Origin: Alphaproteobacteria bacterium
GTDB taxonomy: Bacteria; Pseudomonadota; Alphaproteobacteria; CAAGCB01; CAG-977
Direction of reading: 5' to 3'
Assembly: GCA_900768875.1 (NCBI GenBank)
Contig: CAAGEP010000005.1
Location: 1-64,000 of the forward strand
DNA: 64,000 bases
The notes beneath the pieces were generated by a model. That model was given only the letters and a program-made list of their open reading frames with translations. It had not been told where the DNA came from and did no database searches. The position numbers and the translations under genes are program-made. How positions within the stretch are numbered: position 1 is the first letter of the stretch; each line of letters starts with the position of its first letter. Positions 1 to 8,785 of the stretch are shown here, in pieces.

Positions 1-1170
1 AACAGATGCGGCTGTGTCGCTCCTTTGGTTCCCGACGGCAAGGGCGGCTGTTATTGCAAAGAAAAGACCTGCAACGCGGGCAATTCGTTCAGCACATCGT
101 CCTGCGGATGCGTTCCGTGCACGGACAATGCGTCGTGTCAGTATCCGTGTCCGAACGGCCAAACCCCGAACGGAATAGGCGGATGCGGAACGGAAGATCC
201 GTGTAAAACAATGACGTGTTCCGGCGGACAAATTTGCACCAACGGAGAATGCGGCTGTCCTGCCGGCACGGCTTGGTACAACAACCAATGCCGTAAAGTC
301 GGCTGTCCGTCGGCATATAGCGATCATTACGATATGATGAAAAAAGGATCGAACTGCACTTTGTCCCCGAATGGCGAAGTTATGCAAATCGGGTCGGCCG
401 ATTATACTTTGTGTGCAAAATGCACGCCGTACAGTTGCCCGACCGCGACAACGCGCGCAGATCAGCTGCAAAACTGCAAAACCTCCAAGAGTTCCGGCTT
501 TTATTCGGGACCGATGGAGTGTGTGGAATGTACGCGTTGCAATTCGGGATATTACCTGTTCATGGGCAAATGCCTTAAATGCGTAAACGCCACATGCGAC
601 GGAACCGACACGGCCATCTGCAACGACGGCTATACGGACGGCGGCATTAAGAACGACACCTATTCCTGCACAAAAGCGTCGTGCGTCTGCACCTCTGCGG
701 CAAACGGAACATACTCCGGAACGGTAGGTTCGGATCACAAGGTGTCGTTTGCTTCAATCTGCACAAAAATGCCTGTAGCAGAAAACGGCTGTTCCTATGG
801 AAAAACGGGAACATATATCCAGCTGAACAGCGATCATTCCAGCGTTACAGGCACGGGTGACACGCGAATCAAATGTTCGCTGACAAGCACGACGTCCATC
901 AAATGCACGCATACCTACGAACCGGGAATCACCTTTACGGTAACGATTCCTGCGGCAACATCCGGCAGCTGTTCGTCGGGTTATTGTAAAAACAGCAAGG
1001 GCGTCTGCATTCCGAACGAATGTAACGTTCCTCACTGCCGCAGATGTTTGTGCGGCGATCCAGAAACGTGCCTTAAATGCACAGATAATTGGCGTTTGGC
1101 AGTTGGCCGTTGCGACTGTAAAGACTCTCGCTACGAAAATGGCCGGTGGATGCATGGGGCATGCTTTTGA
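1..1170 (+). CDS. Cysteine-rich repeat protein, 5' end missing
   Basis: The frame is open from the left edge, so the true start lies outside the window; 389 codons are visible. The protein is dominated by short cysteine clusters (CGC, CVC, CPC, CxxC spacings) in repeats of about 30-40 residues, for example CGCPAGTAWYNNQC and CRRCLCGDPETCLKC. These resemble EGF-like or growth-factor-receptor cysteine repeats, which suggests a disulfide-rich secreted or surface protein. A less cysteine-dense, Ser/Thr-rich stretch lies around codons 230-320. No membrane anchor is visible in the C-terminal part and no enzymatic motif is recognised. A good terminator follows, so the gene ends its transcription unit. 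The exact family is unknown to me. Confidence 0.8.
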   Translation, partial: NRCGCVAPLVPDGKGGCYCKEKTCNAGNSFSTSSCGCVPCTDNASCQYPCPNGQTPNGIGGCGTEDPCKTMTCSGGQICTNGECGCPAGTAWYNNQCRKVGCPSAYSDHYDMMKKGSNCTLSPNGEVMQIGSADYTLCAKCTPYSCPTATTRADQLQNCKTSKSSGFYSGPMECVECTRCNSGYYLFMGKCLKCVNATCDGTDTAICNDGYTDGGIKNDTYSCTKASCVCTSAANGTYSGTVGSDHKVSFASICTKMPVAENGCSYGKTGTYIQLNSDHSSVTGTGDTRIKCSLTSTTSIKCTHTYEPGITFTVTIPAATSGSCSSGYCKNSKGVCIPNECNVPHCRRCLCGDPETCLKCTDNWRLAVGRCDCKDSRYENGRWMHGACF

Positions 1171-1187
1171 TATTTCATTTGTAAAAG

Positions 1188-1217
1188 GCAGGGCGGATTT
1201 TTCCGCCCTGTTTTTTG
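1188..1217 (+). terminator. Rho-independent terminator after the Cys-rich gene
   Basis: A 9-bp perfect stem (CAGGGCGGA / TCCGCCCTG) with a four-T loop is followed by six T residues. It lies 18 nt after the stop codon of the cysteine-rich gene and before the MATE exporter gene. Confidence 0.85.
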
Positions 1218-1301
1218 TCCTTTTCCGCCGAAAATTCTTCTGGTCATTTTCGGTAAAATATCTTAAACCTTGTACCCGTTTAAAGATTCCAAGGTGAAAA
1301 T

Positions 1302-2666
1302 ATGACTGACCGCAAAACCCCCGATTTGGGCAACGACCGCATTTTAAAGCTGGTGGCAAGCTTCGGCATTCCCGCTGTTGTCGGATTGATGATTAACGCG
1401 TCGTACAACTTTGTCGACCGCATTTTCATCGGCAACGGTGTCGGCGCGCTGGGGTTGGCGGGCATTTCGGTGTCGTTTCCGTGCTTTGTCCTGCAAATGG
1501 CAATCGGCATGCTGATCGGCGTCGGCGGCAGCGTCAATTTCGCCGTCAGTCTGGGGCAAAGAAAAGTCCCCAAAGCCGAACACGTTTTGGCGAATTCGTT
1601 TGTTTTGGTGTTCGGGCTGACCGCTTTGTTCGTCGCGGTGCATTATGCTTTTTTGGAACCGCTGTTAAGGCTGTACGGCACGACCGACGAAATCATGCCG
1701 TATGCCAAATCGTATTTGAGCATTACGCTGGCGGGATCGGTTTTCTTTACCGCGTGTGTTACGATGAACAACTTTATCCGCGCGTGCGGATTTCCGAAAA
1801 TCGCGATGATTACCATGCTTATCGGCGCCGTTACCAACACGGTTTTGGACTGGGTGTTCATTTTCAAATGCGGCTGGGGCATTGCGGGCGGCGCGGCGGC
1901 GACCGTCGTCGGGCAGATTTTGTCGTTTGTCTGGGCGGGGTCGTTTTTCTTTTCCAAAAAATGCCCTTATCGTCTGAGAGGACGCTATTTAAAGCCGAAT
2001 GTGAAAATCGCGGCGATTGTTTGCACGGTTGGCATGGCGCCGTTTTTTATCCAAGTCTGCAACGGATTTGTGCAAACGGTTTTCAACACGACTTTGGTAA
2101 AGTACGGCGGCGCGCTGGCGGTTTCCGCCATGGGCATCGCGATGGCGACGAACATGCTGCTGTTTATGCCCGCCATCGGCATTTGCGAAGGCGCGCAGCC
2201 GATTATCGGCTTTAATCTGGGGGCAAGGAATTACAAGCGCGTTTTGAAAACGTATCGTTTGCTGTTGGAAATCACGACGTTTATTTTCCTGTTCGCATGG
2301 GTGGTTTTGCAGCTGGGCGCTCAGCATGTCATCAAATTGTTTGATCCGAACGACGCGGAGCTGATACGCGTCGGATCGAAAGCATTGAAAACCGTGATTT
2401 TGGCATTGCCGTTCGTCGGGTTTCAAATGACGACGACTTATTTCCTGCAAGCGACAAAGTGTCCGAAAATGGCGGCGTTTCTGTCGCTGTGCCGTCAAAT
2501 GCTGTTTTTGGCGCCGTTTATTGTGATTTTGCCGCGTTATTTCGGCGTGGCGGGCGTGTTTTTCGCTTTACCGTGCTCAGACTTCATCGCGTTTTTGATT
2601 TCGATTCCGATTTACCGTTCTCAAGTGCGAAAATACAAAACCGCCGCGGAGTCTGCCGAAGTATGA
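1302..2666 (+). CDS. MATE-family multidrug/toxin exporter
   Basis: A 454-residue inner-membrane protein with about 12 hydrophobic segments arranged as two similar halves, as in the MATE (NorM/DinF-type) family. The N-terminus has the family pattern around FGIPAVVGLMINASYNFVDR, followed by an IGNGVGALGLAGIS segment; the second half repeats the layout after residue ~230. These proteins export cationic drugs or metabolites using a Na+ or H+ gradient. The ATG is preceded by AAGGTGAAAAT. The TolC-like exporter gene begins 36 nt later on the same strand, so the two may be co-transcribed. The substrate cannot be read from the sequence. Confidence 0.9.
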   Translation: MTDRKTPDLGNDRILKLVASFGIPAVVGLMINASYNFVDRIFIGNGVGALGLAGISVSFPCFVLQMAIGMLIGVGGSVNFAVSLGQRKVPKAEHVLANSFVLVFGLTALFVAVHYAFLEPLLRLYGTTDEIMPYAKSYLSITLAGSVFFTACVTMNNFIRACGFPKIAMITMLIGAVTNTVLDWVFIFKCGWGIAGGAAATVVGQILSFVWAGSFFFSKKCPYRLRGRYLKPNVKIAAIVCTVGMAPFFIQVCNGFVQTVFNTTLVKYGGALAVSAMGIAMATNMLLFMPAIGICEGAQPIIGFNLGARNYKRVLKTYRLLLEITTFIFLFAWVVLQLGAQHVIKLFDPNDAELIRVGSKALKTVILALPFVGFQMTTTYFLQATKCPKMAAFLSLCRQMLFLAPFIVILPRYFGVAGVFFALPCSDFIAFLISIPIYRSQVRKYKTAAESAEV

Positions 2667-2702
2667 CGTGACTTTTCCGTTTTTTTGCGTTAAGGTGAAA
2701 AA

Positions 2703-4037
2703 ATGTTAAAGTTTCTGTTGTTTGTTTTTTTGGCTTTTCCCGCACGGGCGGCTGTCGTCGAATCGCCCACTTCCGTTGTGTGCGCTTTACCCGAAAACGA
2801 AGAATTGACTTTGCCCGACGTGCTGAGCCTTGCTCTGTGCCGCAATCCGCAAACGGCGCAGGCGTACTTGAGCGCGCTGGCGGCGGCGGAGGATTTGGGA
2901 ACGGCGCGGGCGGCGTACTATCCGAATCTGGATTTCAAAGCGTCCTTGGATGAAACGGGGGCGAAAATCAAGCCGACAAACGAAAAAACGGATTCGTCGA
3001 CCGTTTCGGCGGACTTGTCGCTGGGCTGGCTGCTGTATGATTTCGGCGCGCGCAAAGCGTCGGTGGCTCAAGCCGAAAAAGCGCTGGAAATCGCGCTTTA
3101 CACGCAAACGGACGCCCTGCAGACGCTGTTGTTCGACACGGTCAGGGCTTACTTCGATTTGTTCGCCGCGCGCGCGGAATACGAAAATTCCTTGGCAACG
3201 CGGGAATCCGCCAAAGCCGCTTTGGACGCCGCCGCCAAACGCTTTGAATTGGGGGTGGCGGCGTATGCGGACAAACTGCAGGCGGAAACGACTTTCGCCG
3301 AATCGGAGCTGACCGTCGCCAAAGCGTTTGAAGTCGAACGGCTGGCGCATGGCAAGCTGGCGGTTTTGCTGAACGAAAATCCGACGGCGGCGTTAAACCT
3401 TGCCCCGCCCGCGCAAACCGTCGTTCTGCCTTTGCCCGCGGACGATTTCGGACTGCTGGTCGATACGGCAAAGAAACGGCGCGCCGACTTTCTGGCGAAA
3501 AAAACGGCGGTCGAACAGGCGCAAGCCGCTCTGGACGGGCAGAAAGCGCAAAACGCGCCGTCGGTCGTGCTGAACGCAGGGGCGGGCGCGGCGGACAAGT
3601 TTTCGGGCGACAGCCGGCGCACTTACCGCGGAAACGTCGGCGTGTCCATGTCGGTTCCGTTGTTCACGGGATTTGAGAACACGCACAAAATCAAACGCGC
3701 CAAAGCGTTGCTGAAAAAAAGCCGCGCCGATTTGCTGGCGGCGGAAAACGCCTTGAAAACCGAATTGTGGACGGTGTTTCAGACATACCGCACCGCGTTG
3801 AAAAGCTATGAAATCGCGCTGACGATGAGCGCGTCCGCCGAACAAAACGCCGCCGTCGCTTTGGGCGCGTACAAGGCGGGGCGCGGCAGCATATTGAACG
3901 TTTTGGACGCGCAGGCGAAACTGGCGGACGTGCGTTCGACGAAAAGCCGATCGTTTTACGCCGTTTTAACCGCCAAAGCCGAGATTGTCCGCAAAACGGG
4001 GCTGGTAACGCCCTTTGAAGCCGAAAAAGGATTTTAA
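2703..4037 (+). CDS. TolC-family outer-membrane efflux channel
   Basis: A 444-residue protein with a signal peptide (hydrophobic residues 3-13, likely cleavage after PARA at ~17). It has the internal duplication of TolC-type channels: long alanine-rich, coiled-coil helices with a LGWLLYDFGAR segment in the first half and MSVPLFTGFENTHKIKRA in the second. It would form the trimeric outer-membrane exit duct. The adaptor, ATPase and permease follow at once (3, 0 and -8 nt), so this is a complete tripartite type I exporter operon. The start follows AAGGTGAAAAA. Codon use matches the neighbours. Confidence 0.9.
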   Translation: MLKFLLFVFLAFPARAAVVESPTSVVCALPENEELTLPDVLSLALCRNPQTAQAYLSALAAAEDLGTARAAYYPNLDFKASLDETGAKIKPTNEKTDSSTVSADLSLGWLLYDFGARKASVAQAEKALEIALYTQTDALQTLLFDTVRAYFDLFAARAEYENSLATRESAKAALDAAAKRFELGVAAYADKLQAETTFAESELTVAKAFEVERLAHGKLAVLLNENPTAALNLAPPAQTVVLPLPADDFGLLVDTAKKRRADFLAKKTAVEQAQAALDGQKAQNAPSVVLNAGAGAADKFSGDSRRTYRGNVGVSMSVPLFTGFENTHKIKRAKALLKKSRADLLAAENALKTELWTVFQTYRTALKSYEIALTMSASAEQNAAVALGAYKAGRGSILNVLDAQAKLADVRSTKSRSFYAVLTAKAEIVRKTGLVTPFEAEKGF

Positions 4038-4040
4038 CCG

Positions 4041-5195
4041 ATGAAGAAAACTGTCGTTGTTTTGACCGCCGCCGTTTTGGGAATCGCCGCTTTTTTCCTG
4101 TACAAAGCCAAAAGCGGCAAGGATTTGATTGTATACGATTACGCGACCGTTTCGCGCGGCGACATCAAGGTCGAAGTGTCGGCTTCCGGCACGATTCAGC
4201 CCGTCAACGTCGTCAGCGTCGGCACGCAGGTTTCGGGCATCATCGAAAAAGTGTTCGTCGACTATAACTCCGAAGTCAACAAAGGCGACCTTATCGCTCA
4301 GCTGGAAACTTTTACGCTGGAGGAAGACCTCAAGGAAGCCAAGGCGACTTTGACCGACGCGAAGTCCAAGCTGGCGCAAAAAAAGCTGGACGCAAAGCGT
4401 TTCAAAGAATTGTTTGAAAAAAACTATATCGCCAAATCCGAATGGGAACAGGCGGAGCTGGACGTTGTAACGGCGCAGGCGACGTATGACCGCGCGCTTG
4501 CCCAAGTCAAAAAAGCCAAGCGCAACTTGGGCTATGCGAACATTGTTTCGCCCGTTTCGGGAACGATTATTACCAAAGAAGTCGAAGAAGGGCAGACCGT
4601 CGCCGCCAGCTTTCAAACCCCCGAACTGTTCACGATTGCCGAAGATTTAACCAAAATGCAAATCGAAGCGTCGGTGTCCGAAGCCGACATCGGGCAAATC
4701 AAGGCGGGACTGCCCGTCGATTTCACGGTGGACACGTTTCCCGCCGACACGTTCCACGGCACGGTGTCGCAAGTCCGCCTGCAGCCGACCGAATCGTCAA
4801 ACGTCGTAATGTACACGGTGGTCGTTTCGATTTCCAACGACGATTTGCGCCTGCTGCCGGGGATGACGGCTTACATCACGATTAACGTGCAGGAAAAAGA
4901 CGGCGTTTTGCGCTTGCCGAACATGGCTTTTCAATACCGTCCCGTTGTTGCGGGTGAACTGTCGTCCAACAAATCCAACATTGAACGCGCGAAAATCCGA
5001 TTGGAACGGCAGGACTTGAAGCCGAACGAAGCTGTTTTGTACCGCGACGAAGCCAACAAGCCCGTTCCCGTCAAAGTCGTCAAAGGCTTGTCGAACCTGC
5101 TTTACACAGAAATTTTAAGCGGATTGAACGAAGGCGACAAAGTCATTATGGAGGATTTGACCACCAAAGTCACAAAACGCAGAGGCAGACCGTAA
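4041..5195 (+). CDS. MacA-like periplasmic adaptor (HlyD/MFP family)
   Basis: A 384-residue membrane-fusion protein. Residues ~5-21 form an N-terminal membrane anchor. A barrel-sandwich (lipoyl-like) half follows at ~45-85, then an alpha-helical hairpin at ~90-165 rich in Lys/Glu/Ala, the second half of the lipoyl-like domain (SPVSGTIITKEVEEGQTV), and beta-barrel and membrane-proximal domains. This is the MacA order. It should link the MacB-like ATPase/permease to the TolC-like channel. The start is placed by AAAGGATTTTAACCG before ATG; the stop TAA directly abuts the ATPase start codon. Confidence 0.9.
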   Translation: MKKTVVVLTAAVLGIAAFFLYKAKSGKDLIVYDYATVSRGDIKVEVSASGTIQPVNVVSVGTQVSGIIEKVFVDYNSEVNKGDLIAQLETFTLEEDLKEAKATLTDAKSKLAQKKLDAKRFKELFEKNYIAKSEWEQAELDVVTAQATYDRALAQVKKAKRNLGYANIVSPVSGTIITKEVEEGQTVAASFQTPELFTIAEDLTKMQIEASVSEADIGQIKAGLPVDFTVDTFPADTFHGTVSQVRLQPTESSNVVMYTVVVSISNDDLRLLPGMTAYITINVQEKDGVLRLPNMAFQYRPVVAGELSSNKSNIERAKIRLERQDLKPNEAVLYRDEANKPVPVKVVKGLSNLLYTEILSGLNEGDKVIMEDLTTKVTKRRGRP

Positions 5196-5912
5196 ATGAG
5201 CGTCATCGTCATCAAAGACGTTTGCAAAACCTACACCATGGCGGGCGGGATGAGCCAAAGCGTCCTCAAACACGTCAATTTAAAGGTTGAAAAGGGCGAA
5301 TTCGTTGCCATCATGGGACCGTCGGGGGCGGGAAAATCGACGTTTATGAACATCCTCGGCTGTCTGGACAGACCGACATCGGGCGCGTATGTGCTGGGCG
5401 GCAAGGAAGTGTCCGCCATGAACGACGACGAACTGGCGCGCGTCCGCAACAAAATGCTGGGCTTTATTTTCCAAGGCTTCAACCTCTTAATGCGCCGCAC
5501 TTTGGTTGACAACGTCGCTTTGCCGCTGATTTACGCGAACGATATCGCCCCGCAGGAACGTAAAAAACGGGCGGAGTCTTTGCTGGAAATGGTGGGATTG
5601 AAAGGTTTTACCGACCGCTATCCGAACCAGATTTCGGGCGGTATGCAGCAGCGCGTCGCAATCGCCCGCGCTTTGGTCAACGACCCCGAGCTGATTTTGG
5701 CGGACGAACCGACGGGCAATCTGGACAGCAAAACCAGCGACGAAATCATGCTGTTTTTGCAAAAGCTGAATCGCGAACGGGGCATTACAATCGTGCTTGT
5801 AACCCACGAACCCGACGTCGCCGCGTATGCTCAACGGCTGGTCAGAATCGTCGACGGACAAATCGCGTATGACGGCGCGGTCAAAGCATATATGGAGGGC
5901 AATCGTGATTAA
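5196..5912 (+). CDS. MacB/LolD-type ABC transporter ATPase
   Basis: A 238-residue ATP-binding subunit. Walker A is GPSGAGKST (~residue 42), the Q-loop is FIFQGFNLL, the ABC signature is ISGGMQQRVAIARAL, Walker B is LILADEPTGNLD and the switch histidine is VLVTHEPDV. The sequence belongs to the LolD/MacB branch (mechanotransmission ABC exporters). In enterobacterial MacB the ATPase and permease are fused; here they are separate overlapping genes. It starts exactly where the adaptor gene stops, with AGAGG as a weak ribosome-binding site. Confidence 0.92.
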   Translation: MSVIVIKDVCKTYTMAGGMSQSVLKHVNLKVEKGEFVAIMGPSGAGKSTFMNILGCLDRPTSGAYVLGGKEVSAMNDDELARVRNKMLGFIFQGFNLLMRRTLVDNVALPLIYANDIAPQERKKRAESLLEMVGLKGFTDRYPNQISGGMQQRVAIARALVNDPELILADEPTGNLDSKTSDEIMLFLQKLNRERGITIVLVTHEPDVAAYAQRLVRIVDGQIAYDGAVKAYMEGNRD

Positions 5913-7119
5913 ATCCATTCTGCACGAAGCGTGCCTGTCCATGACGGGAAACAAACTGCGGTCGTTTTTGACGACGCTGGGCATTATTATCGGCGTTTGC
6001 GCGGTGGTGCTGATGGTCGCCGCGGGACAAACCGTGCAGAACATTATTCAGGAACGTTTTGTCGCCATGGGGGCGAACTTGCTGATTATCCGTTCCGAAC
6101 GCCCCAAAGCGACGGTCAAAACGTCGGGCCCCACAACGTCGATTACTTTGGACGACGCGCTTGCTTTGCGGCATTTGCGCGGAGTGGATACCGTCGCTCC
6201 CGTCCTCAGCGCCGCCGCTCAAGCCGTGCGCGGCACCAATAACTGGAGCGTTTCGATTATCGGCTCAACCCCCGAATATCTGAGGACGGCAAACTGGGAA
6301 ATCGGCGCGGGGCGCATGCTGGACGCGCAGGACGTCAAACGCGGCACGACGAACGTCGTCATCGGCGACGAAGTGCGGCGCGAACTGTTCCCGTTCGACG
6401 ATCCGCTGGGCAAAACGATTCGCATCGGCAATCAGCCTTTTACCGTTGTCGGTCTGCTGAAGGAAAAAGGATCGAGTTCCGGCGGCGCAAACCAAGATTC
6501 GTCCGTGATGATGCCGCTTTTAACCGTGCAAAGGCGGTTTAACCGCTATGCCAAGCTCAACGCTTTGCATCATATCGCTTTGAAGTTTCAAGAAACGGAA
6601 GATCTGAACATCATCGAACAGCGCATTACGCGTTTTTTGCGCGCGCGCCACAAAATCAAGGACGAAGACCCCGACGATTTCCGTATCTTCAACATTGCCG
6701 AGTTTGTGGAAAACATCAAGCTTATCGGCACGGTGCTGTCGATTTTGCTGGCGGCGATTGCGTCGATTTCCTTGGTTGTCGGCTCTATCGGCATTGTGAA
6801 TATGATGCTGGTGTCGGTGACCGAACGAACGCGCGAAATCGGCATCCGCAAAGCGTTGGGCGCGCCCAATTCGTGGATTATGCTGCAATTTTTGTTTGAA
6901 TCCGTCTTAATCTCCATGGCGGGTAGTGTCATCGGGCTGATTTTGGGTGTCGGACTGGCGCAGTTGGGCGGGTATATCTATAATACCGCCGTGCCGTTCA
7001 GCTTGTGGCCCGTCGTTTTGTCTTTCACCGTCGCCGTTGTCGTCGGTGTCGTTTCGGGTGTGTTTCCCGCTTACAAAGCGATGAAGCTCGACCCCATCGA
7101 AGCGTTGCGGTATCAATAA
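5905..7119 (+). CDS. MacB-like ABC transporter permease
   Basis: A 404-residue permease starting at GTG 5905, chosen because GGAGGG lies 5 nt upstream and a longer in-frame reading would sit inside the ATPase gene; overlap with the ATPase is 8 nt. It has the MacB topology: TM1 near residues 15-40 (LTTLGIIIGVCAVVLMVAAG), a large periplasmic domain up to ~265, then three C-terminal TM segments (LSILLAAIASISLVVGSIG; LISMAGSVIGLILGVG; FTVAVVVGVVSGVFPA). The conserved TREIGIRKALGA coupling helix is present. With the preceding genes it completes a MacAB-TolC-type exporter; the cargo is unknown. Confidence 0.9.
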   Translation: MIKSILHEACLSMTGNKLRSFLTTLGIIIGVCAVVLMVAAGQTVQNIIQERFVAMGANLLIIRSERPKATVKTSGPTTSITLDDALALRHLRGVDTVAPVLSAAAQAVRGTNNWSVSIIGSTPEYLRTANWEIGAGRMLDAQDVKRGTTNVVIGDEVRRELFPFDDPLGKTIRIGNQPFTVVGLLKEKGSSSGGANQDSSVMMPLLTVQRRFNRYAKLNALHHIALKFQETEDLNIIEQRITRFLRARHKIKDEDPDDFRIFNIAEFVENIKLIGTVLSILLAAIASISLVVGSIGIVNMMLVSVTERTREIGIRKALGAPNSWIMLQFLFESVLISMAGSVIGLILGVGLAQLGGYIYNTAVPFSLWPVVLSFTVAVVVGVVSGVFPAYKAMKLDPIEALRYQ

Positions 7120-7123
7120 ACGA

Positions 7124-7330
7124 TTAAGAGCGTATTGACTGTGACAAATGCGACGCGGGTGATTTGCCGACCTTGTTATAATTGCGCCCGTCGTCCTTAC
7201 ACCCCGTATATAACGGCGCGTGGAAAATCGCGTTGAGTTGCTCAACCCTGAAAGGGGCGTATTTCTTCGTCTGAGTCTGATTATGGGAAACAGGCCAATC
7301 CGTTGCGTCAACGATATGGGAAACCAGGCG
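7124..7330 (-). pseudogene. Relic of a phage-type tyrosine integrase (middle part)
   Basis: On the minus strand a frame without a start reads HIVDATDWPV, then TKKYAPFRVEQLNAIFHAPLYTGC and KDDGRNYNKVG before an early stop. This matches the junction between the core-binding and catalytic domains of bacterial tyrosine integrases (AIF-x-APLYTGC pattern). The catalytic half and the N-terminus are gone. A homologous relic lies at 39066-39480 (HIVDAADCSF / TKKYALF). It sits between the exporter operon and hsdM, so it probably marks the old edge of the restriction island. Confidence 0.6.
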
Positions 7331-7354
7331 AAAGCCTTTTCCGGATCAATCAAA

Positions 7355-8785
7355 TCACTTTTTCAATTCGGATTCGACATCGCCGAACGCGGACAAGGCG
7401 TCCCGCAAACCGGCGACGATGGATTGCGCCAAAATATCCGGTTCGGGCAGATTTTCCAAATCGGTCAGCGACGCGTCCTTTATCCAAGTGATGTCCAAGC
7501 TTGTTTTATCGCGCGCCAAGATTTCCTCGCAGCTGAATTTCTTAAAGCGTTCCGTTTCTTTGCGGTTATCGTAACATTGAACAAAGTCAATCAAATCCGC
7601 GTCGCTCAGCGTGTTTGTGACCAGCGTGAAGTTCATGTTCGTACGCAAATCGTAAAACCACACGTCGCCAGTTCTGTAGCCGTATTCCAGCGGCGTCATC
7701 TTGTCAAAAAACAGGACGTTCGCCTTGACGCCCTGCGCGTAGAAAATCCCCGTCGGCAGGCGTAAAACGGTGTGCAGATTGAATTCGCGCAGCAAACGCT
7801 GGCGGACTTTTTCGCCCGCTCCGCCCTCGAACAGCACATTGTCGGGAACGACGACCGCCGCTTTGCCGCCGATTTTCAAAATCGTCATGATGTGCTGTAA
7901 AAAGTTGATCTGCTTGTTTGATGTCGTCGCGATAAAGTCGGGACGCTGATAATCCTCTTTTTCCACGTCAACCGATCCGTCGGCGTTCAGGACTTTCAGC
8001 CCGCTTTTCTTGCCGAAGGGCGGATTGGTCAGCACCATGTCGTAACGGATTTCGCCCGCGCTCATCAAAGAATCGCCCTGTTTGACGGGGCTTCTGTCGC
8101 CGCCGATGCCGTGCAGGTAAAGGTTCATCGCGCACAGGCTGACGACCAGCGGCGTGATGTCCGTGCCGTAGAACTTTTCTTCGCGCAAAGCCCGCAAAGC
8201 CTGCTTGTTGGCGACCTGTTTTTTCATATAATCGTAAGCCGCCAGTAAAAATCCGCCCGTGCCGCAGGCAGGATCGACGACCGTCATGTCGGGCGTCGGC
8301 TTCATCACTTCGACAATGGCTTTGATAAGAGGTCGGGGCGTGAAGTATTGTCCCGCGCCGGCTTTGGATTCCGTCGCGTTTTTCTGCAACAGACCTTCGT
8401 AAATCGCGCCTTTGACATCAACATCCATGCCCAGCCAGACTTCTTCGTTAATCAGGGAAATCAAGCGCGCCAAATGGGCGGGGGAGGAAATCTTGTTTTG
8501 CGCTTTGGCGTAAATCGTGCCGATAATGCCGCTTTGCGCCGACAAAGTTTCCAACGCCTGCCGATATTTCGCTTCCAACTCAGCCCCCGTCAAAGGCAGC
8601 AGGTCGCGCCACCTGCACCCGTCGGGCAAAGCCGATTGTTCGCCCAAAACGTCAACGCGCTCGTCGTCCATTTTCAAAAACAGCAGGTAAGTCAACTGCG
8701 ACACATAATCCGTGTACGTCAGCCCCGCATCGCGCAACACGGTCGCGAAGTTCCATACTTTGGCGATTAAAGTCGATTCGTTCAT
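7355..8785 (-). CDS. hsdM: Type I restriction-modification methyltransferase subunit HsdM
   Basis: A 476-residue N6-adenine DNA methyltransferase. SAM-binding motif I is DPACGTGGF (171-179) and catalytic motif IV is NPPFGKK (254-260); GQYFTPRPLIKAIVEVM marks the usual HsdM N6-MTase domain, and an N-terminal helical domain precedes it. It would form an M2S complex with the HsdS at 10270-11559 and add HsdR for cleavage. Its ATG overlaps the stop of the fic gene (ATGA), so translation is coupled. Unusually, hsdM is the last rather than an early gene of the operon. Confidence 0.93.
   Translation of the reverse strand: MNESTLIAKVWNFATVLRDAGLTYTDYVSQLTYLLFLKMDDERVDVLGEQSALPDGCRWRDLLPLTGAELEAKYRQALETLSAQSGIIGTIYAKAQNKISSPAHLARLISLINEEVWLGMDVDVKGAIYEGLLQKNATESKAGAGQYFTPRPLIKAIVEVMKPTPDMTVVDPACGTGGFLLAAYDYMKKQVANKQALRALREEKFYGTDITPLVVSLCAMNLYLHGIGGDRSPVKQGDSLMSAGEIRYDMVLTNPPFGKKSGLKVLNADGSVDVEKEDYQRPDFIATTSNKQINFLQHIMTILKIGGKAAVVVPDNVLFEGGAGEKVRQRLLREFNLHTVLRLPTGIFYAQGVKANVLFFDKMTPLEYGYRTGDVWFYDLRTNMNFTLVTNTLSDADLIDFVQCYDNRKETERFKKFSCEEILARDKTSLDITWIKDASLTDLENLPEPDILAQSIVAGLRDALSAFGDVESELKK

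Noticed and set aside
1481..2215. Second plus-strand frame inside the MATE gene
   Set aside because: Out-of-frame reading of the MATE gene with Arg/His-rich low-complexity translation and no ribosome-binding site.
5827..5904. N-terminal extension of the MacB-like permease
   Set aside because: It lies inside the ATPase gene and has no ribosome-binding site; GTG 5905 has GGAGGG at the right distance and gives the family N-terminus.
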